Assembly: GCA_027627225.1 (NCBI GenBank)
Contig: CM051034.1
Coordinates: 14,933,480 to 14,997,479, forward strand
Source of the DNA: Congeria kusceri
Lineage: Eukaryota > Mollusca > Bivalvia > Myida > Dreissenidae
Direction: 5' to 3'
DNA: 64,000 nucleotides
The translations under genes were made by a program, and so were the position numbers. Positions 10,365 through 22,300 of this stretch are shown here, piece after piece. Positions within the stretch are counted from its first letter, which is position 1; each line of letters begins with the position of its first letter. The notes beneath the pieces were generated by a model. The model had not been told where the DNA came from, did no database searches, and saw only the letters and a list, made by a program, of their open reading frames with translations.

Positions 10365-13300
10365 ATGTCGGATATATTCCTTCAAGAGGATATTACTTCA
10401 CTCCTTGACAACCGCTTCATAGTGATCATTGGGGATTCAAGTAAGAGACATTATATAAATACATGTATCATAGGCATGTTGAGGGGTATAGTAAATATTG
10501 CATCCCGAGTAGAGTTACGTCAACCGAGGCCGAGTTTGACATTACTCTTCGACGGGGGCAATATTTACTATACCCCTCAATATGCCAATGATATTTATTT
10601 TATTATATCGAAAACATAGCGTAATTCAAAGAACAGACTAGTTGTACATATTAAACAAAGGTTTATTATTGCACTCATCAACTTTGATTTTTTAAATACA
10701 TTTAAATAAGCTCCTACCGATCATTAGCTTGTGCGGATTTCTCGTAAAACACGAGTTGTTATTTTTAGGCACAATTGCGCAGGGTATATTTTGATTAACG
10801 CGCAGGGTAGATTGACAATTAAACCCCGCTTGGGGTACATTAATTTCCAACGCCATGGCATATTTCAATTATGCACGTACGGGTATATGGGATTTTAAAA
10901 ACTTCGCTCAAATGTTTAGGTCATTGAGACGATGTGCAGAAGGCATGAGTCAGTCACGCCGGCTCAAGGTCAAGGTCACACTTGAAGGTCAAATATTCGA
11001 GCCTCCATTTCGTGTCCGCTCCATATCTCCTATGGCTTTTGAAGGATTTTCTTGAAACTTGGCTCAAATGTTTAGGTCTTTGAGACGATGTGCAGAAGGC
11101 ATGAGTTAGTCATGCCGGCTCAAGGTCAAGGTCACACTTGAAGGTCAAATATTTGAGCCTCCATTTCGTGTCCACTCCATATTTCCTATGCCTTTTGAAG
11201 GATTTTCATGAAACTTGGCTCAAATGTTTAGGTCATTGAGACAATGTGCAGAAGGCATGGGCCTTTCATGCCAGCTCAAGGTCAAGGTCACACTTGAAGG
11301 TGAAATGTTTGAGCCTCCATTTTCGTATCCGTTTTTCGTGTCCGCTCCATATTCCCTATACCCTTTGAAGGATTTTCATGAAACTTGGCTCAAATGTTTT
11401 GCTTATTGAGACCATGTGCAGAAGGCATAAGCCAGTCATGCCAACTCAAGGTCAAGGTCGCACTTGAAGGTTGAATGTTTGAGCCTGTAGTTTCCGTTCC
11501 TATATCTCCTTTGCCCTTTAAAGGATTTTCATGAAACTTGCCTCAAATGTTTATCACATTGAGGCAGTGTGCAGAGGGCATGAGGCAGTCACGCCACCTC
11601 AGGGTCAAGGTCACACTTGAAGGTCAGATGTTTGAGCCTCCATTTTTGTGTCTGCTCCATATCTCCTATGCCCTTTGAAGAATTTTCATAAAACTTGGCT
11701 CAAATAATTATCACATTGAGGCGATGTGCAGTAGGCATGGAGCAGTTTTGCCACCTCAAGGTCAAGGTCACACTTAAAGGTAAAATGTTTGAGCCTCCAT
11801 TTTATCGCGTCAGCTCCATATCTACATTTCTGAAACTGTACTTTCATATCTGGTCCAACTGTGCCAGATTAAGGTCAGTGTGATACTTCAAGTTACCTTT
11901 AAAATCTAATGAAGGATCATGGCGGGGGATATACCTGTCCTTTCGACTGCCTTGTCACACAGGCGATGTATCTGTGCCGATTGTTACAGTCCAGAGAGCC
12001 ATCTACAAAGACCTGGTGTTGCTTCTGCAGAAGAATCGATACCTGACTGACTCTCAACTTCGGTCCAAGGTACATCATGTTTTAGAATTTGATTTGGATT
12101 AACTAAGCTTCTTGTGTATGACCTTCGAAAAAATGTACAAAGCCTAGTCTGCTTGGTAATTAAGACCATCAATTTTAAACCTGGTTTGGTGTTGCAGGGG
12201 GAGTTAACCTTCTCAGGTGACAAGTTGATTGAAGGTGGTCAGTATGGAGAAATGACCAATGGTGTCCGGTGAGTTGCTACTTATTAATGCATGTATTCAA
12301 CATTGAATCAATAAAACCCAGTTTTCTTTTCATTACTGGTATAAAACAGAGGCATTTTATAGGCTTCGTACACGAGCAAAACTTATTGTGTGATGAAATG
12401 ATGATTTCATCTTCTGGAACTTTCTGTTTGTCTTTAAAACAATTGTTCTATTATTTTCCCATTATCACATTCCTGGGCCCCTTTACGCTGAAAGAAAGCC
12501 TTGTTAAAACATACCAATTGAGGTTTGTTACTTGTGCAATAAGTAAGTTTATCATCAACCACTCACCTGTATGTCACTTTTATACAACTTCACTTTTATA
12601 CAATTCCTGCTGTGGCCTAGTGGTTCGGGCGTTCGCCTACGGACCGAGCGGTTGCTGGCTCAAGCCCCATCTGCAACATACTAAAGTCGTTAAAAATTTT
12701 ACTGGTAGCGCTCCCTCCCATGCGCTCTGCATTTGAGGGTAATTCCAGGACTGTCGGCCCTGTGTCAGGATAGTGTCAGTTGGTGTGGTATCATATCAAA
12801 AGTGTCCACGGTATAATATCATAATGGAGGCAGCACTATAAAATGCTTCAAGTGGACGCCATGAGACAGAAAAATTGTTGGTGGGACATAAAACAATCAA
12901 ACAAACGAACAAAGTAAACAAACAAAATACAATTCCTGCTTCTATAAAGCAGAATACTTAAGCGGAATTTCCAATAAATTATTATTTATAGCCAAATTGT
13001 TTGTTTTACATGTAAGATCTAGAACCTAATCCAAACAATTTTTCACAGATCAAGTACCTGTGAAGCAACCGCCTTTATAAGAAACTGACAATTTTGATAA
13101 ACCAGTAATATTTGCCATACTTCTGAATCTCAGCTACCGAGAAGTTCGGCAGTATCAGACAGATTTCCATCTTGTGAGGTTCTATTTCGTGACGAGATGC
13201 TACAATGCGTACATGGAGTCCATTTTGATGGACCTTTCAAAGGACCCTCGACCTGATGTCATCCTCATGAACTCCTGCCTCTGGGACATCAGTCGGTATG

Positions 13301-16300
13301 TCAATGGCATTTTTGAATAAAACACATAAATGTCCATCAAATTATGCAGCTTTTTCCAAGAGTTTACAATACACCTGGATGTTTTGCTCATCTGAAAAAA
13401 CAGCCCTGACTGGTCTCCACATGATTGTTCATGTATTATTTCTTTGGCATTTAAGATTTATTTCCCTTAGTTCATCCATAATTTCTGTGACATTTATCTC
13501 CCTTTGTTTATTATTTCCGTGAATACTGTGATATTTACCTCTCTTTGTCCTCAGCTATGGCCCCAGATCTGTGGACCAGTACAAGGAAAATCTGGAGACG
13601 CTGTTCAAACGGTTTAAGGAAGTCCTGCCTGAATCGTGCCTCGTTGTATGGAACATGACCCTTCCTATCTCAAAGAAGGCACGAGGCGGGTTTCTCATCC
13701 CACAGGTGACCAAAGATATTTATCACATACATGTATTCTCGTTAATGGTACTTTAAAAGGTTTGTTGTTTAATTTGGCTTTATTTGCGATAATATGGAAA
13801 TTGATCAATTAGCATGTTGGGGATCTTTCCTTGACAGCAGTGAGACCAATGGCTAGCCAAAGGATTTAAATAGTTTGAGACTGAAAAAGCCAATAAAAAA
13901 CATCTGCAAACTGCTTGGTGTAATGGAACTTTGTACATGAGAAACTAGGATATTCATTTATTATCGATACTCTTTTAACTTGAGAAGTCATACTTTGCCC
14001 TGCTTGTTCTTGAAAAATATCCTTACTTTCTCCCTACTTTTTGATCAAGTGGCAAGCCTGTATGGTCATTAAGGGATCAAGTGGCAAGCCTGTATGGTCA
14101 TTAAGGGATCAAGTGGCAAGCCTGTATGGTCATTAAGGGATCAAGTGGCAAGCCTGTATGTTCATTAAGGGATCAAGTGGCAAGCCTGTATGGTCATTAA
14201 GGGAAAGATCCAGAGCAAAAAAGCATGTTGCTGCACCCTGCTCCATTTTAGCTGCACCCTCTGGGCTGGATAGAAATGTTGAATATCTTTTGAATTTCAA
14301 TACAGTTTTGCAGATATTCCATCGGAAATGAATAGGCTATGTTTAAAAACCCAAATTAGAGGCCTTTAAGTTATAAAATCCCTGGATTTACAAATTTATT
14401 AGAAACGTCAACAAAGTGGCCAGCTTTCCCCCCTGCTCCTTTTGATCAGCACCGTGTACCTTTCTTGGTCCTGGATCTTTCCATACATTTATATGTAAAG
14501 CCATTCCTGAAGTAGGACCAGTGTAGGCATGCCATGTTGGAGATTGGAACAAGTAATGAACAGCTCTTCATACAAGGCCATTCAACATTAAAATCAGTTC
14601 TCAAGATTTCTCTCAGCTTTAAATTTATAGGTACATACAACTTCAGTTATGTTTTATCCAGCAACTTTTTTAATAACGTGACCAAAGTTTAATTAAGAGA
14701 AAAAGAGCCAAAAAAAATGTAAGTAATCTGACATGAACTTAAGAGCTTATGACTTTGATTCTGTATCACCAACTTCCAAGTGACTAGCAAGTGTTTTTTT
14801 AGGGCCAATTTGGGGCCGAAATTCAGCCCTATTCCCCTACTTAAAAAGTATATATTTTTCCCCTATATTTACCTTAACATTCCCCTCAGAATGTAAGCTT
14901 TAGTTTTGAAAAAAATTGACCAAAATCGGACAAAAATTGACTAAGATTAAGGAATTTTAGTAAACAATCCCAGCAAATTTTCATCAAACCAAGTTAGTGC
15001 TTAATCTATGTTATAATTTGTAGCAAAACAATTCAATAATTTATGTTTTATAACAAAGTAGAATATAAACATGTAATAAAGCTTTTTGAAAAAAATCCCT
15101 TTTGCCGTCAAATTCCCCATCTCGTTCTGAAGGGCCCTGCCACATTTCCCCCCAAAGGTGAAAAAAAAACAATGCTAACTTGACAAGGTTCTTTATAAAT
15201 ATTGCTCATGTGCATGCCAACTATTGTGCAATTGTTTTGTTTGCATTTTCAGGTGGAGTACATGAACAGTTCATTGCGACTTGATATCCTTGAGGCAAAT
15301 TTCTATGTACACAAGGTACTGTAAAATCGTTTAATTTCGTGGTGGTCTAATTTTCGCGTATTTCATGGTCCAAACAAAGCGCAAATTTAAGACACTGCGT
15401 AAAAGTTACTTTTGCTAAATTATTAAAAATTTATACATGAAAATGAAAAATGCGCAAATTTAAGACTGCGCGAATAAGCCGTTTTTCGAGAATGCACGAA
15501 ATTTAGACATCGCGAAATAAAACGATTTTACATTAATATGTGAAGTGTACCTGATGCCTATTTGCATAAGTTTTAGTGTGGTTTAATTTATTTTAGTGTG
15601 ATCATGTTGATTATTGTAAGACATTTTTATTTACATTATTAATGAGCATGGGTTTACAGTTTTAAATGGCACATTTTGGGATTTGACCTGGTTTTTAAAA
15701 TTGGAAAAATCACTGAAACTTGTAATAAATTTTCCTCGGTTAAAGTTTTAAACAAATTTCTCGAATGATTAATTCCTGGATCTTGGGAGTCCTGGTTTTC
15801 AGTTTATTTAATTGCCAATAATGAATATAGTATTTTAACGCTCAATAAATAAATGTGCTTTGAATCGTTTGACACCAGTGAAATTGTTGCTCAAAGTACT
15901 ACGTATGTTTGTTGACTTACAGCTAGCTCTGATGAGCGGTGTCAACACCCTGGATCTTCACTACTTCCTGCGCCATCAGCTACAGAGGAGAGCAGGTGAC
16001 CTGTCATTCCTGTTGTAGCTGCATTTAATGCGATATTTGCGCATAAAATTGAGAAAATTCGCGAAGAAATGTTCACCTATGCGATTTTACGTTGCACCGA
16101 AATTGTTCAGTACGAATTTAAAAGTGCTGCCATACAATACTAAATGCTCAGTCTTGTTTGCAGTTTTGTAAAAAATATGCGGTGAGATTTTATCTTTAAA
16201 ATTAATTCCGCAGTCTAAACAAAAAAATCAACAGACGCTCAATACACCTTAAATGGGAAGCGCAAGTGCTGCATGGTGTATTTTTCTCGATTTAAACAGA

Positions 16301-19300
16301 CGTTCACAAAATGTAATTGCTGTAAATCCCATAAAAACCAGAGGAAATCACATAGATCTTTGAAAAAGCCCATAGATTTTTGTGGAGATGAGAAATTATC
16401 ACATTTGGAAAAATCCGTCACTGTAGCTGTAGATTTTTTGATCACATTGTCATACATGCATTGACAAAATAAAACCTTGTTGAATAAAAATTGCTTTCTT
16501 TTAACACTTAGGGAAGAAACATGTTCAATCTTATGCCATCAGTTTGTTAATTTTCCTGACAACATTTTATGGTTTTTCTTGTTAGTTTTCTTTTGTTTAT
16601 TTCCAAAATTAAGACATAAATGATAAAATACTAGGTAAGTGTTTAGTAATGAAAAGTGTATGAGTGTAGTTGAGTGTCAGTACTTCAATCCCCTGGTTCA
16701 ATACCTGTAGATACATGTGTGTATCAACTATGAAAATATTTAAAAAGTTTTACGTGTTTACTTTAAATGTTTATTTCATAAGTAAAATACACTTCAATAA
16801 GGATAGATAGTCTCTGCATGCCAATAAAAAATTTGTATAAAATTAAAAGCATGATTATACAGTATTATAACGCAGTATGTGACCACATTCAGGAGATGGA
16901 GTCCATTGGGATATGACTGCACACAGGCGGATAACCAACCTGATCCTCACCCACATAGGCCAGGCCTGGGATGTGAAACCACCAAATCACGCCCACAGTG
17001 TTCTCTCCCTGGTAAGTGACTGTACCAAACCACGCCCACAGTGTTCTCTCCCTGGTAAGTGAATGTACCAAACCACGCCCACAGTGTTCTCTCCCTGGAA
17101 AGTGACTGTACTGAACCATGCCCACAGTGTTCTCTCCCTGGTAAGTGACTGTACCAAACCACGCCCACAGTGTTCTCTTCCTGGTAAGTGACTGTACCAA
17201 ACCGCGCCCACAGTGCTCTCTCCATGGTAAGTGACTGTACGGAATCACACCCACAGTGCTCTCTTCATGGTAAGTGACTGTACCGAACCACGCCCACAGT
17301 GTTCTCTCCCTGGAAAGTGACTGTACTGAACCACGCCCACAGTGTTCTCTCCCTGGTAAGGGACTGTACTGAACCACGCCCACAGTGTTCTCTCCCTGGT
17401 AAGTGACTGTACCAAACCACGCCCACAGTGTTCTCTTCCTGGTAAGTGACTGTACCAAACCACGCCCACAGTGCTGTCTCCATGGTAAGTGACTGTACGG
17501 AATCACGCCCACAGTGCTCTCTCCATGGTAAGTGACTGTACAGAATCACGCCCACAGTGTTCTCTCCCTGGTAAGTGACTGTACTGAACCACGCCCACAG
17601 TGTTCTCTCCATGGTAAGTGACTGTACTGAACCACGCCCACAGTGTTCTCTTCCTGGTAAGTGACTGTACCAAACCATGCCCACAGTGCTGTCTCCATGG
17701 TAAGTGACTGTACCAAACCACGCCCACAGTGCTGTCTCCATGGTAAGTGACTGTACCAAACCACGCCCACAGTGTTCTCTCCCTGGTAAGTGACTGTACC
17801 AAACCACGCCCACAGTGCTGTATCCATGGTAAGTGACTGTACGGAATCACGCCCACAGTGCTCTCTCCATGGTAAGTGACTGTACAGAATCACGCCCAGT
17901 GTTCTCTCCCTGGTAAGTGACTGTACTGAACCACGCCCACAGTGTTCTCTCCATGGTAAGTGACTGTACTGAACCATGCCCACAGTGTTCTCTCCCTGGT
18001 AAGTGACTGTACTGAACCACGCCCACAGTGTTCTCTCCCTGGTAAGTGACTGTACCGAACCTAGTGTTTAATCTAGAAGGGCAGATGGGCATGGCGCTTG
18101 ACTTGGAAAAAGGGCATTTTGTGCGCGGTAACACTGTTAATAAGGGCATATCAGGTTGTTGTTTTGTTTTGTTTTCCTGAAGTAATAGTTCAAACCAGTT
18201 ATGAAATTGTATATTACTGACTGATTTATTTTATCTGCTTAGTGATTTTTTTCAAGTCAAACAAGTACATGTATTAACAAATTTTAGTTTTCCAATAGTA
18301 TTGCTTTTTATTCTTTTTAAGTTATATTGTTGTTGCAATATTTATTTCAGAAAATTTACCTATTCATTGTTCAGAAGTATTTCCAATGTGCAAATTGGGC
18401 AATCATACATGAAAAACTTATTAACAACTGTCAAACTAAAACTGTTTATGGGCATGTCAAAATCATGCTTATTAAATTAAATGATAACATACTTATAAGT
18501 TCTAACCGTGCTATTATTTATATATTTTTTTTATTTTTATATTGAAGGATATATTTGCATTTTCACCTTCATTTGTTATAAATTGTTGCTGTTGATGATG
18601 ACATTGCTACGAATATTTTGATAAATAATGAAAACTTAAATCAAGATAGAAAATTTTGCAACAAACTTTGCAATTTGGATTGAAATGATGTATCCGAATA
18701 TATTTGTCCGAATTCATAGGTCTGCAATTCGTTTTTTTCAGGGACTTTTGCTTATGATTGGAAAAAATATTGTATAAACATGTTTTCTTTTTCATAATTA
18801 ATTATTCAAAACCAAATTGAGTCTGCATTTATATGCATTCTGTCATTTATTATTTCGTTTATCATAAAATTTGACTAAACAAAAACATAGAAATTGCATA
18901 TGAAAATGAAGCTGCTAAAAGCAGGCAATTTACGCTCATTTTCAAATCAAATTCAGTATGTTTTATTGTATCTGGACACAAACTCGTAAGCTGATTGCAC
19001 CTACAGCTGATCTTATCAGTTGGTGACAGATTAATATACCATAACATGCCATCACAAAAGGCCCTCGTAAAGGGCAATACAGTCATTAGATAAGAGGGCA
19101 CCCAGCGCTAATTGCCTTTGAAATGGGCAGGGTGGCAGATCAATGAAAGGGCGTGGCACGGCGCCACACTGATTAGGTCTGGATAAAACACTAGAACCAC
19201 GCCCACAGTGCTCTCTCCCTGGTAAGTGACTTCCAAACCACGCCCACAGTGTTCTCTGCCTGGTAAGTGACTGTACCGAACCACGCCCACAGTGTTCTCT

Positions 19301-22300
19301 CCATGGTAAGTGACTGTACCAAACCACAGTGTTCTCTCCCTGGTAAGTGACTATACGGAACCACGCCCACAGTGTTCTCTCCCTGGTAAGTGACTGTACC
19401 GAACCATGCCCACAGTGTTCTCTCCCTAGTAAGTGATTGTACGGAACCACGCCCACAGTGTTCTCTCCATGGTAAGTGACTGTACCGAACCACGTCCACA
19501 GTGTTCTCTCCCTGGTAAGTGACTATACCAAACCTCAGTGTTCTCTCCCTGGTAAGTGACTATACCAAACCACAGTGTTCTCTCCCTGGTAAGTGACTGT
19601 ACCGAACCACGCCCACAGTGTTCTCTCCTTAATAAGTGACTATACGGAACCACGCCCTCAGTGTTCTCTCCCTGGTAAGTGACTATACCGAACCACGCCC
19701 ACAGTGTTCTCTCCCTGGTAAGTGACTATACGAAACCATGCCCACAGTGTTCTCTCCCTGGTAAGTGACTGTACCTAACCACGCCAACAGTGCTCTCTCC
19801 ATGGTAAGTGACTGTACCGAACCACAGTGTTCTCTCCCTGGTAAGTGACTATACGGAACCACGCCCACAGTGTTCTGTCCCTTGTAAGTGACTATATGGA
19901 ACCACGCCCACAATGTTCTCTCCCTAATAAGCGACTATACGGAACCAGGCCCACAGTGTTCTCTTTCTGGTAAGTGACTATTAGGAACCACGCCTACAGT
20001 GTTCTATCCCTGGTAAGTGACTATACGAACCACGCCCACAGTGTTCTGTCCATGGTAAGTGACTATACGGAACCACGCCCACAGTGTTCTCTCCCTGGTA
20101 AGTGACTATACTGAACCACACCCACAGTGCTCTCTCCATGGTAAGTGACTATATGAAACCACGCCCACAGTGTTCTCGCCCTGGTAAGTGACTATACGAA
20201 ACCACGCCCACAGTGTTCTCTTCCTTATAAGTGACTATACGGAACCATGCCCACAGTGTTCTCTCCCTGATAAGTGACTATACGGAACCACGCCCAAAGT
20301 GTTCTCTTCCTTGTAAGTGACTATACGGAACCACGCCCACAGTGTTCTCTCCCTGATAAGTGACTATACGGAACCACACCCACAGTGTTCTCTCCTTGGT
20401 AAGTGACTATACGGAACCACGCCCACAGTGCTCTCTCCATGGTAAGTGACTGTACCGAACCGTGTCCACAGTGTTCTCTCCCTGGTAAGTGACTGTATGG
20501 AACCATGCCCACAGTGTTCTTTCCCAGGTAAGTGACTATACGGAACAACGCCTAAGTGTTCTCTCCCTGGTAAGTGACTATACCGAACCACGCCCACAGT
20601 GCTGTCTCCATGGTAAGTGACTGTACGGAACCACGCCCACAGTGTTCTCTCCCTGGTAAGTGACTATATCGAACCACACCCACAGTGCTCTCTCCATGAT
20701 AAGTTACTATACGGAACCACGCCCACGGTGTTCTCTCCATGGTAAGTGACTATACGAAACCAAGCCCACAGTGCTTTCTCCATGGTAAGTGACTGTACCG
20801 AACCACGACAACAGTGCTCTCTCCATGGTAAGTGACTGTACAGAACCACGCCCACAGCGTTCTGCCCGGGTAAGTGACTGTACGGAACCAAGCCAACAGT
20901 GTTCTCTCCCTGGTAAGTGACTACCGAACCACGCCCACAGTGCTCTCTGCATGGTAAGTGACTATATGGAACCACACCCACAGTGTTCTCTCAAAGGTAA
21001 GTGACCGAGTCGAGGAAAATATCTAGGATAAAAAAACCTATAGAGCGCTGCTGAAAAAGAACAGGGATGGAAGAAGCTGGACCAGTTCTTTACCGTTTTC
21101 CTATACTTTGGTGGTTTTTCCTGGGGTTTTATTAGTCCAATGCTTTAATTTCGGTTTTGAGGTGCTTACGCATATTTCAGTTATACATGTCATTAAATAT
21201 TTGCACAAATATAGTGAATTTCAACGTATATTCAACTTCTCTTTGTTGACCAGCCCAGAAGGGCAGCAAGGAGAACCAAAAAGAAGCAGGCTGCAGCAGC
21301 CTACTATTTTGCCCTTGGTCTTTCTCTTACTTAGTCAAATTATACATTTTATTAGTCTAATGCTTCTCATTAAGGTTTTTGTACACACTTTGTTCATTTG
21401 TCATTATGTATGTGCAAAAATATATTGAAATCAAAAGATATCCAACTTTTCTGTGTTGACAAGCACAGAGGAGCAACAGGGGGAGGGAGGGGGGGGGGGG
21501 GCCAAAATAGATCAGAGTACAGCATGCTGCCATTTGGCTCTACAATGTAGATCTTTCCCCAACTCAGCCAAACCCAAGAATCAGGCTATATTTTGATTAA
21601 AATGAATGCACAGTTTAAGTGATTGTGGTTGAGTGATCTCAGAACTGAGCAGTTACATTATTTTATTTTGTATTTATTTTGTTAATAAATGATCAAATGA
21701 CCATGTATCATTCTTGTCTCAGTTTTAACCAATTTGGCTTTGATATGCATCAAGTACTTGTAATCATCTACAAAGTTTAAGTTTATTAAAATGTATAGTT
21801 AATTTAACTATACATTTTTATAAACTTAAACTTTGTAAAGTTAATTAAGTGTAACTTTATTAATAAAATTTTGTGTGCATACATGTTTCTGTTCGTTTGG
21901 AAAACTAAAGGTCATTGTAAAAGAAAAATGTGTTAATTTTTGCAGAAACAACCTTCCATTGACAATGAAAAACCAAATGTCCAACATGCTGATGAGAATT
22001 TCAACTTTAGACGTGGTACACAAGCCTTATCGAACGTGAATATCAACAATATGAACAATCAGAACATGAACATGAGACCAGTACCCGTGTCCAGCCAAAT
22101 CAAAATCAACATCGCCAACAACTTTGGGAACCGGACCGGGTCACAGGGGCAGCTGTTACCAACCAATCAGCTGTGGAACGAAAATAATGCCCAAAGGCTC
22201 AATCAACAAACAGGCTTGCAATTTGGACCAGGAGGAAACAATTTTGATTTTCATCCACAAGAGTTTGGCAGAAACTTGAACCTTGATATTAATCTTAACA

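Noticed and set aside
16889..20981. Many long minus-strand frames (up to 207 codons) with a repeating [11 protein letters not shown] peptide
   Set aside because: They come from a stop-free 43-bp minisatellite read in three frames. There is no start context or splice support, and the plus-strand origin of the unit is explained by exon 8.
21258..21330. Possible extra PC-esterase exon ([12 protein letters not shown]) after a TTGACCAG acceptor
   Set aside because: No usable donor follows, the segment belongs to a diverged local duplication, and the exon 8 to exon 9 join is already in phase without it.
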